Shown here in pieces: positions 16,161-28,513 of a stretch of 64,000 nt of DNA (position 1 is its first letter; the number at the start of each line of letters is the position of its first letter). Source of the stretch: Actinomyces haliotis (lineage in GTDB: Bacteria; Actinomycetota; Actinomycetes; Actinomycetales; Actinomycetaceae); the NCBI RefSeq assembly GCF_015355765.1, contig NZ_JACWNA010000002.1:171807-235806 (forward strand), written 5' to 3'. The translations under genes were made by a program, and so were the position numbers. A model generated the notes under the pieces. That model saw nothing but the letters and a program-made list of their open reading frames with translations. It made no database searches and had not been told where the DNA came from.

Positions 16161-17459
16161 TCAGACGAGGCGGCCGGCAGGGGCCGACGGCGTCGCGTCG
16201 AGGAAGGCCGGCTCGTTGAAGCCGTGCCTCGCGTAGGCGGCGACGATCCCGCGGGCCACCTCGTCGACGCGGTCCACGTCCACGAGGGCGATGGCCGAGC
16301 CGCCGAAGCCGCCCCCGGTCATCCGGGCACCGTGGGCGCCGAGCTCCCGGGCGGTGTCGACGGCGACGTCGAGCTCGGGGCAGGTGCACTCGTAGTCGTC
16401 GCGCAGCGAGTCATGGGAGCCGTTCATGAGCGCGCCCGCCTCAGCGAGCTTGTCCCCGGCGAGCGGAGCCCCGTCCTGGAGCAGGTCGACGAGCCGACGC
16501 GTGCGGTCGATCTCCGTGACGACGTGACGGGTCCGGCGCACCAGAACCTCGACGTCGCTCTCCCCGGAGGCGCGCAGCCGGTCCAGGGCCGCGTCGAGGC
16601 CCGTGGTCGATACGTCCGCGAGGAGGTCGACGCCGAGCAGCTCGGCGGAGCGCTCACAGGCCGCGCGCCTCGCGCCGTACTGGCCGTCGACGAGGGAGTG
16701 CTTCGCCTTGGTGTCGATGACGAGGAGGGCCAGGCCCGCGGCCGCGAGGTCGAAGGGGACCTGCTGGGTGGAGCCGTCGCGGCAGTCGAGCTTGAGGGCG
16801 TGCCCGGCGCCGCAGCGCATCGAGGCGGACTGGTCCATCCCTCCCGTGGGGGCGCCGGCCACCTCGTTCTCGGCGCGGACGCAGGCCGTGACCAGGCGTG
16901 CCCGGCCGGCCTCGTCGGGCTCGTCAGGCGTCCCGGCCAGCCCGAGCGAGGCGACGTCGTCAAGGGCGACGGCGGTCGCGCACTCGAGAGCGGCGGAGGA
17001 GGACAGGCCGCCACCGAGCGGCACGCAGGAGTAGAGGGCGGCGTCGAAGCCGGGGAGCGGGCCGAGCCCGTCCTGCTCGAGGGCCCAGGCCACGCCGGCG
17101 ACGTAGGCGTTCCAGTGACGGACCTCGCCGCGCGTGCCCTTCGGGCCGATGACGTCGAGGTTGAGGACGTCGACGGAGTCACGGGTCTGCGGTGACACGA
17201 GGCGGACCGTGCGGTCGTCGCGGCGGCGCAGGGCGAGGAAGGCGCGGTGCGGCAGGGCGATCGGCATGGCGAGTCCGCCGTTGTAGTCCGTGTGCTCGCC
17301 GATGATGTTGACACGCCCCGGTGCGTACCAGACGCCGTCGGGCTCGGCGTCGAAGGCCTCCCGGAAGAGGTCGGTGGCCAGGCGTGGGCCCTCCTCGTCG
17401 GACAACGCGGGTGAGAAGACGGGGGGCGTGTGAGCGGCGGTGCTCGTGGTCTCGCGCAT
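16161..17459 (-). CDS. galK: Galactokinase
   Basis: GalK phosphorylates galactose at C1, the first step of the Leloir pathway. The 432-residue GHMP kinase shows the galactose signature GRVNIIGEHTDYNGGLAMPIAL near residue 45 onward, the ATP loop PLGGGLSSSAALECATAVAL, and the late TGGGFGGSAIAL motif. The ATG at 17459 has TATGGT 6 bases upstream (17466-17471), so it has its own leaderless promoter although it lies only 42 bp after the LacI regulator. It would use galactose released by the beta-galactosidase encoded divergently. Confidence 0.96.
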   Translation of the reverse strand: MRETTSTAAHTPPVFSPALSDEEGPRLATDLFREAFDAEPDGVWYAPGRVNIIGEHTDYNGGLAMPIALPHRAFLALRRRDDRTVRLVSPQTRDSVDVLNLDVIGPKGTRGEVRHWNAYVAGVAWALEQDGLGPLPGFDAALYSCVPLGGGLSSSAALECATAVALDDVASLGLAGTPDEPDEAGRARLVTACVRAENEVAGAPTGGMDQSASMRCGAGHALKLDCRDGSTQQVPFDLAAAGLALLVIDTKAKHSLVDGQYGARRAACERSAELLGVDLLADVSTTGLDAALDRLRASGESDVEVLVRRTRHVVTEIDRTRRLVDLLQDGAPLAGDKLAEAGALMNGSHDSLRDDYECTCPELDVAVDTARELGAHGARMTGGGFGGSAIALVDVDRVDEVARGIVAAYARHGFNEPAFLDATPSAPAGRLV

Positions 17460-17465
17460 GGGAGG

Positions 17466-17471
17466 ACCATA
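17466..17471 (-). promoter_or_regulatory. -10 box TATGGT of galK (leaderless)
   Basis: TATGGT lies 6 bases before the galK ATG. The neighbouring LacI-family gene has the same hexamer at the same spacing. Confidence 0.5.
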
Positions 17472-17501
17472 ACCACGATGGGCACGGCCCGTGAACGCTC
17501 G

Positions 17502-18539
17502 TCACCCGTGCGCCGGCGGCGCCGTGGACGCTCGGACGATGAGCTCCGTGGGGATGGTGAGCCGTCGCATCCCGTCAGCGACCCCGCCCTCGATCTGCTC
17601 CGCGATGAGGTCGACCATCGTCGTCCCCGCGCGGTGGAAGTCGATGCGGACGGTGGTGAGGGCGGGTGCCAGGAACTCGCCCAGGGGCAGGTCGTCGAAG
17701 CCGACGACGGAGACCTCCCGCGGCACGTCGCGAGAGTGCTCGTGCATCGCGCGGATGAGTCCGACGGCGACCTCGTCGTTGGCGCACAGCACCGCCGTCA
17801 CGTCCGGGCGGGCCGCGAGGTCCTGGCCCGCGCGGTAACCGTCCTGTGCGGCCCAGCCGCCGATGACCGGCTCAGGCACGGCGCGGCCGCGCTGCTCGAG
17901 CCGGGCGCGCCACGCGCTCCGCCTGAGCACGGCCGACGGCGCGTCCGCCGGGCCCGTGACGTGGTGGACGGTGCGGTGGCCGAGGTCGAGGAGGTGGTCG
18001 ACGGCCTCGTGCACGCCGTGGACCTGGTCCGCTGACGCCGAGGGGTAGTAGCCCACGAGCGCGGAGTCGGAGGAGGCGACCGCGAGGGAGGGCGGCAGCG
18101 CCAGGTGCTCGGCCGTCGCACGGCCGGACTGCACGATGACGAGCCCCTCCACGGGCTGGCGGACGAGGTCGGTGACGGCGGAGTGCACCTCCTCGGCCTC
18201 GGGGTGCGCCACCTGGGTGACGGTCACGGCGAAGCCCCGGTCTCGAGCGGCGCTGAGGACGCCTGACAGGGTGCGGGCCTCACCGGTGCGCTCCACCTGC
18301 TGGGTGAGGACCCCGATGGTGTGGTAGGAGCCCGACCGCAGTGCCCGGGCGGCGCGGTTGGGGACATAGCCGAGCTGCCGCATCGCGTTCTCGACCTTGG
18401 CCCGCGTGTCCGGCCGGACCTTGCTCGAGCCGCGGGAGACGCGCGAGACGGTCTGAGGAGAGACGCCGGCGAGCCGGGCGACGTCGTTGATCGAGGAGGG
18501 GCGCCCCGCCTTGCTCGGGCGCGCAGGAGGGGTGGGCAT
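17502..18539 (-). CDS. LacI-family transcriptional regulator
   Basis: The 345-residue protein has the LacI helix-turn-helix and hinge (residues about 16-70: SINDVARLAGVSPQTVSRV, then GYVPNRAARALRSG). A periplasmic-binding-protein-like sugar domain follows (HTIGVLTQQ onward, ending GFDDLPLGEFLAPALTTVRID). It probably represses the divergent lacZ-transporter-fucosidase operon and responds to a galactoside or fucoside. The ATG at 18539 is preferred over an in-frame start 90 bases upstream because TATGGT lies 6 bases before it and the DNA-binding domain starts soon after. galK follows on the same strand. Confidence 0.92.
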   Translation of the reverse strand: MPTPPARPSKAGRPSSINDVARLAGVSPQTVSRVSRGSSKVRPDTRAKVENAMRQLGYVPNRAARALRSGSYHTIGVLTQQVERTGEARTLSGVLSAARDRGFAVTVTQVAHPEAEEVHSAVTDLVRQPVEGLVIVQSGRATAEHLALPPSLAVASSDSALVGYYPSASADQVHGVHEAVDHLLDLGHRTVHHVTGPADAPSAVLRRSAWRARLEQRGRAVPEPVIGGWAAQDGYRAGQDLAARPDVTAVLCANDEVAVGLIRAMHEHSRDVPREVSVVGFDDLPLGEFLAPALTTVRIDFHRAGTTMVDLIAEQIEGGVADGMRRLTIPTELIVRASTAPPAHG

Positions 18540-18545
18540 GGACCG

Positions 18546-18551
18546 ACCATA
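18546..18551 (-). promoter_or_regulatory. -10 box TATGGT of the LacI-family gene (leaderless)
   Basis: TATGGT lies 6 bases before the ATG at 18539 on the minus strand. Confidence 0.5.
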
Positions 18552-18614
18552 GTTCCCCGGTAGCGAGGGCGGACCGTGACGCGGCGGGCCCCGGCGTCGT
18601 CGAGACGCCGGTAG

Positions 18615-18628
18615 TGATGACGTCGCCA
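18615..18628. repeat. First copy of a 14-bp repeat, candidate LacI-type operator
   Basis: TGATGACGTCGCCA here recurs exactly at 18692-18705. Its GACGTC centre is palindromic, as LacI-family operators are. Confidence 0.45.
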
Positions 18629-18659
18629 TCGTCCATCAGGTAGGGCTTTCCCTCTTTAA

Positions 18660-21857
<3,198 letters not shown>

Positions 21858-21925
21858 CCCGCCGGCCCCCTCTCTAGCAGTCCTTCTCCGAACACCCCCA
21901 CCCGCCTCAACGCAGAGGAGCCCCC

Positions 21926-23320
21926 GTGAACGAGAAGAAGTACCTCAAGTGGTACAACAAGGTCGGCTACGGAACCGGCGACATCGCCGGCAACGTCGTC
22001 TACGCCTTCCTGTCGTTCTTCGTCATGATCTACCTGACGGACGCCCAGGGAATGAACGCAGGTGTCGTCGGAACCCTCATGATGCTGTCGAAGCTGTTCG
22101 ACGGCGTGTCCGACTTCATCTTCGGCGTGCTCATGGACAAGACACGATCCCGGATGGGCAAGGCCCGCCCCTGGATGTTCTGGGCGTTCTTCGGGTGCGC
22201 GGCGATGATCATCGCCATCTTCGCGATCCCGACCTCCTTGGGCGACACCGCGAAGTACGCGTGGTTCTTCATCGCGTACACGCTGCTCAACGCCGTCTTC
22301 TACACCGCGAACAACATCGCCTACGGCGCCCTGACGGCCCTCATCACGAAGAACCCCAACGAGCGCGTGCAGATGGGGTCCATCCGGTTCGTCTTCGCCT
22401 TCGGCACCAGCCTCGCCATCCAGGCCGCCACCGTCGGCGCCGTCGAGGCCATGGGGGGCGGCGCTGACGCGTGGCGCAACATCGCGATCATCTACTCCGT
22501 CGTCGGACTCCTCTCCAACACCCTGGCGGTCTTCTCGGTCCGTGAGCTGACTCCTGCCGAGCTCGCGGACGAGGGGGCCGGCGAGGCTGACTCCGCAGTC
22601 CCTCTCAAGGAGGCGCTCGGCCTCCTGATCCACAACAAGTACTACGTGCTGCTCGTCGTCATGTTCATCATGATGCAGCTCTTCGGCGCTCTCAACGGCA
22701 TGGGCATCTACTTCATGACCTACGTGCTGCACGACCCGAAGCTGCTCGGCGCCTTCGCGTGGGCGTCGAACATCCCGCAGATGGTCGCCCTGCTCAGCCT
22801 GCCCTTCATCGTCGTCAAGGTCGGCAACATGCAGAAGGTGTCCCTGTGGGGCTACGGCATCGCCATCGTCGCCCGCATCGGGATCATCATCGGTGGCTAC
22901 ATGACCAACGTGCCCGTCATGCTCGTCTTCACCGCGATCGCCATGCTCGGCACCTCCGCTCTCCAGGGCACCCTCACCGCCCTCATCGCGGAGGCCAGCG
23001 AACACACCTATCTCAAGTCCGGCAAGCGCCTCGACGGCCTCATGTTCTCCTGCACCTCCCTCGGTACGAAGCTCGGAGGCGGGCTCGGAACCGCCCTGAC
23101 CGGCTGGCTCCTCAGTGCGGCGGGCTACGTCTCCACGACCGCCGGGAAGGCCGTCGATCAGCCCGAATCGGTCATCACCATGCTGCAGTTCGCCTACCTC
23201 TGGCTCCCGACGATCATCGTCATCGTCATCGCCGGGATCGTCACCCTCGTCGACGTCGAGGCGGTCAACCAGCGCCTGCGTGACGCGGCGGCCGAGAGGG
23301 TCGAGGCGATCAAGGTATGA
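21926..23320 (+). CDS. GPH-family sugar:cation symporter (MelB-like)
   Basis: A 464-residue, 12-span membrane transporter. The N-terminus KVGYGTGDIAGNVVYAFLSFF and the GVLMDKTRSRMGKARPWMFW loop are characteristic of the glycoside-pentoside-hexuronide family, which couples sugar entry to H+ or Na+. The GTG start has AGAGGAG in front. It lies 68 bp after lacZ and overlaps the fucosidase gene by four bases. The flanking enzymes suggest a galactoside, possibly a fucosylated one such as fucosyllactose; the sequence alone does not show the substrate. Confidence 0.92.
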   Translation: MNEKKYLKWYNKVGYGTGDIAGNVVYAFLSFFVMIYLTDAQGMNAGVVGTLMMLSKLFDGVSDFIFGVLMDKTRSRMGKARPWMFWAFFGCAAMIIAIFAIPTSLGDTAKYAWFFIAYTLLNAVFYTANNIAYGALTALITKNPNERVQMGSIRFVFAFGTSLAIQAATVGAVEAMGGGADAWRNIAIIYSVVGLLSNTLAVFSVRELTPAELADEGAGEADSAVPLKEALGLLIHNKYYVLLVVMFIMMQLFGALNGMGIYFMTYVLHDPKLLGAFAWASNIPQMVALLSLPFIVVKVGNMQKVSLWGYGIAIVARIGIIIGGYMTNVPVMLVFTAIAMLGTSALQGTLTALIAEASEHTYLKSGKRLDGLMFSCTSLGTKLGGGLGTALTGWLLSAAGYVSTTAGKAVDQPESVITMLQFAYLWLPTIIVIVIAGIVTLVDVEAVNQRLRDAAAERVEAIKV

Positions 23321-24696
23321 GCGAGGACAACCTCACACCCGCCGCCCTCGAGGCGGCAGGCGCCCTGGGCGGCTCCCCGGACCCGGGTTACACCTGGCCG
23401 ATTGAGCCCGAGGTGCGGGCGAACCTCGAGGCCTGGCGCGACATGAAGTTCGGCGTCATCATCCACTGGGGCATCTACTCCGCCATAGGCCAGGGAGGGT
23501 CGTGGTCGCTCCACCGCGACGACCTTGGATGGTTCACAGACCCGCCCGCCGACTGGAACGGCACCGACGCCGCTTACCAGGACTGGTACTACGACCAGGC
23601 CCGGACCTTCGTCGGTGAGGAGTTCGACGCCTCCGAGTGGGCTAGGCTCTGCGCCGACGCCGGCATGCGCTACTGCGTCTTCACGACGAAGCACCATGAC
23701 GGCTTCTGCATGTACGACTCCCACTACACGAACCTCAAGTCGACCTCGGAGTCCTCGGGCCTGCGCCGCGACGTACTGCGTGAGGTATGCGACGCCTTCC
23801 GGGAGGAGGGCCTCACCATGGGCGCCTACTTCTCCCTGGCCGATTGGTCGCGCACGGAGTACTGGGACCGCGCGCTGCCCATCCACGACCGCTTTCACAA
23901 CTACGACATCGCGGCCAGGCCGCGTGCCTGGGAGAGGTTCAAGGACTTCACGCGGGACCAGCTCGAGGAGGTCGTCGAGGGCTACGGACCCTTCAACATG
24001 GTCTGGCTCGACGCCGGATGGGTGCGCGAGCCTCACGAACCGATCGGGATGGAGAAGATCGCCGCCACCCTGCGTGCGCACGATCCCGGGCTCATGATCG
24101 TGCACCGTGAGGTCCACGGTCCGTTCGAGAACTACCGCACCCCCGAGCAGGAGATCCCCGACGACATTCTCCACTACCCGTGGGAGTCCTGCATGACACT
24201 CCAGCGGGAGTGGTGCGCGATGTCCCGAGACGAGGCCTCCAAGCCCGTCGAGGAGATCGTCGCGAACCTCGTGCGGATCGTTGCTCGTGGAGGCAACTAC
24301 CTTCTGGGAATCGGGCCTGACGCCACCGGCCACATGCCCGACTCGGTCCGCGACTCGCTTGAGCGAATCGGCACCTGGATGACCGCGTGCGGCGAGGGCG
24401 TCTACGGCACCCGGGTCCCTGAGGACCCGCCGCAGGTCGAGTCCCTGGACGGGGCAATCAGCTGGTACCTCACGGAGAAGCCGCAGGAGGCGGGCACGGC
24501 CCTCTACGCCTTCGGGATCCCGGCAGAGGGGCGAGAGCTGGATGCAACCAGCCTGCGTGTGGACCGTCCGGTTGGCGCCGTAACCCTGCTCGGCTCGGAC
24601 GGCCGCAGCCTGGCCCTCGACGAGTCCTCGGGCCGGATCGAGGTCCCTGCCTCGCCCACGCAGGGCGCCGTGGGGCTGCGGATCGAGCTGGCCTGA
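23317..24696 (+). CDS. Cytosolic alpha-L-fucosidase, GH29
   Basis: The 459-residue enzyme removes L-fucose from glycans. GH29 features are MKFGVIIHWGIYSA near residue 45, the CVFTTKHHDGFCMYDSHYT stretch with the His-His pair, and the nucleophile D232 in FNMVWLDAGW. A short C-terminal beta domain follows. No signal peptide is present, so it acts on imported substrate. The ATG overlaps the transporter's stop (ATGA), which ties uptake to cleavage. No fucose catabolic genes are in the window. Linkage preference (alpha-1,2 against 1,3/4) cannot be read here. Confidence 0.92.
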   Translation: MSEDNLTPAALEAAGALGGSPDPGYTWPIEPEVRANLEAWRDMKFGVIIHWGIYSAIGQGGSWSLHRDDLGWFTDPPADWNGTDAAYQDWYYDQARTFVGEEFDASEWARLCADAGMRYCVFTTKHHDGFCMYDSHYTNLKSTSESSGLRRDVLREVCDAFREEGLTMGAYFSLADWSRTEYWDRALPIHDRFHNYDIAARPRAWERFKDFTRDQLEEVVEGYGPFNMVWLDAGWVREPHEPIGMEKIAATLRAHDPGLMIVHREVHGPFENYRTPEQEIPDDILHYPWESCMTLQREWCAMSRDEASKPVEEIVANLVRIVARGGNYLLGIGPDATGHMPDSVRDSLERIGTWMTACGEGVYGTRVPEDPPQVESLDGAISWYLTEKPQEAGTALYAFGIPAEGRELDATSLRVDRPVGAVTLLGSDGRSLALDESSGRIEVPASPTQGAVGLRIELA

Positions 24697-24712
24697 CCCT
24701 CTCGCACCCGCG

Positions 24713-24746
24713 GAGGGCGTGGAGCGCCTCTTCGTTCCACGCCCTC
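24713..24746 (+). terminator. Terminator after the lac/fucosidase operon
   Basis: A perfect 11-bp stem (24713-24723 with 24736-24746) with a 12-base loop. Confidence 0.65.
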
Positions 24747-25027
24747 GGCGCACGGGGCGGGCTCAGGCCGCGGCGAGGGCGCTGGCCGCGGACGCGGCGC
24801 CGCGTCCGCGGCCCGTCACGCCAGAGCCGCCGGGCCTCACGGGCGCGGTGACAGCGCGGGCACCGTCGTCGTGGGCGCAGGCGCGTCGCCGCGGTGTCGG
24901 GACCAAGTGCCCAGGTGGGGATACCCTTGGAGCGCCGTCGGAACGTGCTCAGCGTCCCGGCGGGCGCCGACGGGGCTCCGTTCCGCGGTGACCCCGAACG
25001 CGCCCGAACCCTGGGAGGAGACGAGCC
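24747..25027 (+). other. Non-coding stretch with a 30-bp perfect palindrome and a candidate promoter
   Basis: No gene is seen. Bases 24784-24813 form a perfect palindrome of 15-bp arms around GGC-GCC, perhaps a second terminator. TACCCT at 24922-24927 is a possible -10 for the next gene, giving a leader of about 94 bases. Confidence 0.45.
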
Positions 25028-25585
25028 ATGGATCTCCCGACGCCGTCGCCCCAGCAGCGGGTCCTGGGCGTGACCGTCCCTGTTCCCGAGCCCTGGGCGT
25101 CCCGCGTCCGGCTCGTGCGCGCCACGGCCGGCGACCCTCTCGCCCGCAGCATCGGCCCCCACGTCACCGTTCTCCCGCCGACCCTCGTCCAGCAAGAGCT
25201 GGTGGAGGTGGCCGAGAAGCACGTCGCCTCCGTCGCCTCGCGGACGCCGCCCTTCGTCGTCGAGCTCGCCGGAACCGACGACTTCCGCCCCGCCAGCCCT
25301 GTCGTCTACCTCGACGTCGCTCGTGGCCGCGAGGACCTCGACGCGCTCCAGCGCGCCGTCCGCGACGAGCACGGCCCCCTCGCCCGCGACCTGCGCTTCC
25401 GCTTCCACCCCCACGTCACCCTCGCCCACGAGGTCGGCTCTGAGGCTCTCGACGCCGCGGCGGCCGCGGGCGAGAGCATCACCGCGGAGTTCGTCGTCGA
25501 CCGGCTCGAGCTGCGAGCCCTCGCCGACGACGGCAGCTGGGACCTCCTGCGCACCGTCCCCCTGTCCGGCTCACCGACTCCCTGA
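25028..25585 (+). CDS. 2H phosphoesterase family protein (2'-5' RNA ligase-like)
   Basis: The 185-residue protein contains two H-x-T motifs, PHVTVLPP near residue 46 and FHPHVTLAHE near residue 123, which form the active site of the LigT/2H superfamily. Members hydrolyse 2',3'-cyclic phosphates or join RNA 2'-5'; the substrate here is unknown. The ATG has GAGGAGACGAGCC before it. It lies 42 bp upstream of the YihY-type gene on the same strand. Confidence 0.85.
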   Translation: MDLPTPSPQQRVLGVTVPVPEPWASRVRLVRATAGDPLARSIGPHVTVLPPTLVQQELVEVAEKHVASVASRTPPFVVELAGTDDFRPASPVVYLDVARGREDLDALQRAVRDEHGPLARDLRFRFHPHVTLAHEVGSEALDAAAAAGESITAEFVVDRLELRALADDGSWDLLRTVPLSGSPTP

Positions 25586-25627
25586 CCGCCCGCGCCATCG
25601 ACCACCCACCACCGACCCAGGAGGACC

Positions 25628-27019
25628 ATGACCGCCTCGACCGCAGACAACGAGCGCCCCGGCGACCCGAGCACCGACCTCGAGGGCGCCTCCGCGCTCG
25701 ACTCCCGCGACGAGGGCCGCCGCGTCGCGGCCGCCCGTGCCGCCGCGGACGACCGGACGGACGCGGACGACAGCACCAGCACCGGCGCCACCGCCGCGGG
25801 CGCCGCGAAGATCGACGTCCCCGCCAACGCGCGCGGTGACGAGGTCAGCGCCGACGAGCGCAACGACCCCTCCGGTGGCGTCGGCGGCAAGGCCATGGGC
25901 CTCGTGGACCGGTACAACCGGTCCCGCGTGGGGCGGCTCCTCGCCCGTTACGGAACGGGCCGCGGCGCCCTCATCGCCGGCGGCATCGCCTACACGGGAC
26001 TCTTCTCCTCCTTCGCGGCCCTCGCGATCGGCATCAGCTTCCTCATGGCCACCATCGGCCGGAACCCCCACGTCCGCGACGCCGTCATGAACGCCATCAA
26101 CGCGATGCTCCCCGGCGTCATCGACGACGGCTCCGGGAACGGCCTGGTCACGATGGACCAGCTCCAGGTGAGCTCCGCGCTCAACATCGGGTCCATCATC
26201 GCGATCCTCGCCCTCATCTACTCCGCGATGGGCCTCATGGGCGCGCTCAAGTCCGGCGTGCGCGCCATGTTCGGCATCGTCCGGCTGCCGGAGAACGCCG
26301 TGATGAACCAGCTGTGGAACCTCATCGGCTTCCTCGTCATCATGGTCTCCGTCGTCGCGACGGCGCTGGCCTCGATCGTGACGAACACGCTCGCCAGCGC
26401 CATCAGCTCGCTGCCCGGATGGATCTCCGGGCCCGGTGGCACGATCCTGACCCTGGGAGTCTCCTTCCTCCTCGACGCCGGCACCTTCGCCCTCATCATC
26501 TGGGTGTGCGGCGTGCGACCGCCCAAGAAGGACTATGTCTGGGGCTCCGTCATCGCCGCGATCGGCTTCGGCGTCCTGCGCCAGCTCGGGACGAGCGCCG
26601 TCGGAAGCGTCACCGACAACCCGCTGCTCGCCTCCTTCGCCGCGATCATCGTCCTCATCCTCTGGCTCCACCTGGCCGCACGCGTGGTCCTCTACGTGAG
26701 CGCCTGGATGGCGAACCCGCCGCGTCCTCAGAACATCGACCACCCCGACGAGGTCCACGCGACCCAGCGCCCGAACTACGTCACCCTCTCGGTGCCGGAG
26801 ACCCTCGCGTGGCCGCGTCAGTCGATCTCCGGCACGGTCGAGGTCGACACCACCGCCCACCCGGACTACGTCCCGCCCGTCGAGCTCGACGAGAACGGCC
26901 GCGCCGTCGACGGCGAGCCCGCCGACGCCTCCCGGCTCGGGTCGCGCGTCAACCGGTGGCGTTACAACCGCGCCAGGAAGAACCTCGAGGCGGCTCGTCG
27001 CCGCTACCTGGGCGACTGA
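25628..27019 (+). CDS. YihY/BrkB-family membrane protein (first copy)
   Basis: The 463-residue protein has an acidic, low-complexity N-terminal region of about 85 residues. The YihY/BrkB membrane domain follows, about six spans, with GALIAGGIAYTGLFSSFAAL near residue 115. A polar C-terminal tail of about 90 residues completes it. The family was once called ribonuclease BN, but that assignment was wrong; its role is unknown, with transport or envelope functions proposed. The ATG has AGGAGGACC upstream. A second, quite different family member lies at 62.3 kb. Confidence 0.88.
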   Translation: MTASTADNERPGDPSTDLEGASALDSRDEGRRVAAARAAADDRTDADDSTSTGATAAGAAKIDVPANARGDEVSADERNDPSGGVGGKAMGLVDRYNRSRVGRLLARYGTGRGALIAGGIAYTGLFSSFAALAIGISFLMATIGRNPHVRDAVMNAINAMLPGVIDDGSGNGLVTMDQLQVSSALNIGSIIAILALIYSAMGLMGALKSGVRAMFGIVRLPENAVMNQLWNLIGFLVIMVSVVATALASIVTNTLASAISSLPGWISGPGGTILTLGVSFLLDAGTFALIIWVCGVRPPKKDYVWGSVIAAIGFGVLRQLGTSAVGSVTDNPLLASFAAIIVLILWLHLAARVVLYVSAWMANPPRPQNIDHPDEVHATQRPNYVTLSVPETLAWPRQSISGTVEVDTTAHPDYVPPVELDENGRAVDGEPADASRLGSRVNRWRYNRARKNLEAARRRYLGD

Positions 27020-27038
27020 TCGCGCGCCGCGACGGACC

Positions 27039-27072
27039 GAGCGCGCCCGCACCCGTCGGTGCGGGCGCGCTC
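27039..27072 (+). terminator. Terminator between the YihY gene and the manC-type gene
   Basis: A perfect 15-bp stem (27039-27053 with 27058-27072) with a CGTC loop ends only 6 bases before the next -10 box. Confidence 0.75.
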
Positions 27073-27078
27073 GTCGTC

Positions 27079-27084
27079 TACCCT
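27079..27084 (+). promoter_or_regulatory. -10 box TACCCT of the mannose-1-phosphate guanylyltransferase gene (leaderless)
   Basis: TACCCT lies 6 bases before the GTG at 27091. Any -35 would lie within the terminator stem of the preceding gene. Confidence 0.55.
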
Positions 27085-27090
27085 GACCCG

Positions 27091-28269
27091 GTGAGCACCA
27101 CGAGCGAGCAGACCGCGGCGGGCGCCGCCGCAGCGTCCGACGACCGACCCATTCACGCCATCATCCCAGCCGGTGGAGCCGGGACGCGTCTGTGGCCGCT
27201 CAGCCGCCGCGACCACCCCAAGTTCCTCCTCGACCTCACCGGTGCCGGGCGCACCCTCATCCAGGGCACGGTCGCGCGCCTCGAGCCCGTCGCGGCGAGC
27301 ACGACGATCGTCACGGGCCTCGCCCACGTCGCCGCCGTCGCCGACCAGCTCCCCGGCGTCCCGCGCGAGAACCTCCTCACCGAGCCCCTCCCGCGCGACT
27401 CCATGGCCGCCATCGGCCTCGCCGCCGCCGTCATCGCGGAGCGCGAGGGACGCGACGCCATCGTCGGCTCCTTCGCGGCGGACCAGACGATCGCCGACGA
27501 GACCGCCTTCGAGGGGGCCGTGCGTCAGGCCGCCGCGCTCGCCCGCGAGGGATGGGTCGTCACCATCGGCATCGAGGCGACCGGCCCGTCGACGGCCTTC
27601 GGCTACATCCACGCCGGCGAGCCCACCGACGTCGCCGGGGCCCCGGACGGGCGCCGCGTCCTGGGCTTCACCGAGAAGCCCGACGCCGCGACGGCCGCGG
27701 AGTACCTCGCTACCGGCGACTACCGCTGGAACGCCGGGATGTTCGTCGCCCGCGCCGGTGTCCTGCTCGACCACCTCGCCGCCCAGAAGCCGGAGCTCGC
27801 CGCGGGCATCGAGGCCATCGCCGCCGCCTGGGACGGGCCCGAGCGTGAGGAGGTCCTCGCGGCGACCTGGCCCGGCCTCGAGAAGATCGCCATCGACCAC
27901 GCGATCGCCGAGCCCGTCGCGGCCGCCGGGGGAGTGGCCACCGTCCCGGCCGCCATGGGCTGGGATGACGTGGGCGGATTCGACGCCCTGTCCGAGCTCG
28001 TCGCGCCGCGCACGGAGGGCCCCACCGCGGGCGTCGCGGTTCTCGACGCCACCGCCGAGGGCGGACCGGCGGCCGACGTCGAGGCCGTTGGGTCCGACGG
28101 CGCGCTGGTGGCCTCGACGACGGGCCGGAAGGTGGTCCTCCTCGGCGTGCCCGGGGTCGTCGTCGCGGACACGCCCGACGCGCTCCTCATCACGACGCCG
28201 GCCAGTGGGCAGCAGGTCAAGGGCGTCGTCGACCGTCTCAAGGCGGAGGGGCGCGACGCCCTGCTGTGA
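27091..28269 (+). CDS. manC: Mannose-1-phosphate guanylyltransferase
   Basis: This enzyme makes GDP-mannose from GTP and mannose-1-phosphate for cell-wall and glycoconjugate mannosylation. The 392-residue protein shows IIPAGGAGTRLWPLSRRDHPKF (nucleotide loop and conserved Arg/Lys), LTEPLPRDSMAAIGLAA, GFTEKPDAATAAEYL, YRWNAGMF, and the VPAAMGWDDVGGFDAL stretch. It is a stand-alone pyrophosphorylase without the C-terminal isomerase of bifunctional ManC/AlgA enzymes. The GTG start is fixed by TACCCT 6 bases upstream. Confidence 0.9.
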   Translation: MSTTSEQTAAGAAAASDDRPIHAIIPAGGAGTRLWPLSRRDHPKFLLDLTGAGRTLIQGTVARLEPVAASTTIVTGLAHVAAVADQLPGVPRENLLTEPLPRDSMAAIGLAAAVIAEREGRDAIVGSFAADQTIADETAFEGAVRQAAALAREGWVVTIGIEATGPSTAFGYIHAGEPTDVAGAPDGRRVLGFTEKPDAATAAEYLATGDYRWNAGMFVARAGVLLDHLAAQKPELAAGIEAIAAAWDGPEREEVLAATWPGLEKIAIDHAIAEPVAAAGGVATVPAAMGWDDVGGFDALSELVAPRTEGPTAGVAVLDATAEGGPAADVEAVGSDGALVASTTGRKVVLLGVPGVVVADTPDALLITTPASGQQVKGVVDRLKAEGRDALL

Positions 28270-28289
28270 GTGGCGGAGCTGACGGCGCC

Positions 28290-28310
28290 GGTACGGGCGT
28301 CGCCCGTACC
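28290..28310 (+). terminator. Terminator after manC
   Basis: A perfect 9-bp stem (28290-28298 with 28302-28310) with a GTC loop. Confidence 0.55.
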
Positions 28311-28428
28311 CGTACCCGCACCCGCGGAGAGGTCTCGCGGGTGGATCGGCGACCGGCGGGAGTGGGGTACACCACGTGCGCGGCGTCACGAGGAGGACTG
28401 TGACCGCAAGGTAACGATGGGGCGTCGT

Positions 28429-28453
28429 CGCGTTAACGCGGACCGTCTATCCT
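28429..28453 (+). promoter_or_regulatory. Nucleoside-uptake promoter with a palindromic operator candidate
   Basis: TATCCT at 28448-28453 is a good -10. The 12-bp perfect palindrome CGCGTTAACGCG at 28429-28440 ends 7 bases before it, in the spacer or -35 zone where a repressor would block RNA polymerase. The leader to the TTG start is about 55 bases. Confidence 0.5.
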
Positions 28454-28513
28454 GTCAGCGAACGCGCCCGACCACCCCGGCGGGCGGTCAGCTCATCCCC
28501 CTTGGAGACCCCG

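Noticed and set aside
28401..28418. Possible CRP/GlxR site beginning TGTGA before the nucleoside-binding gene
   Set aside because: Only one half-site fits; the second half lacks TCACA.
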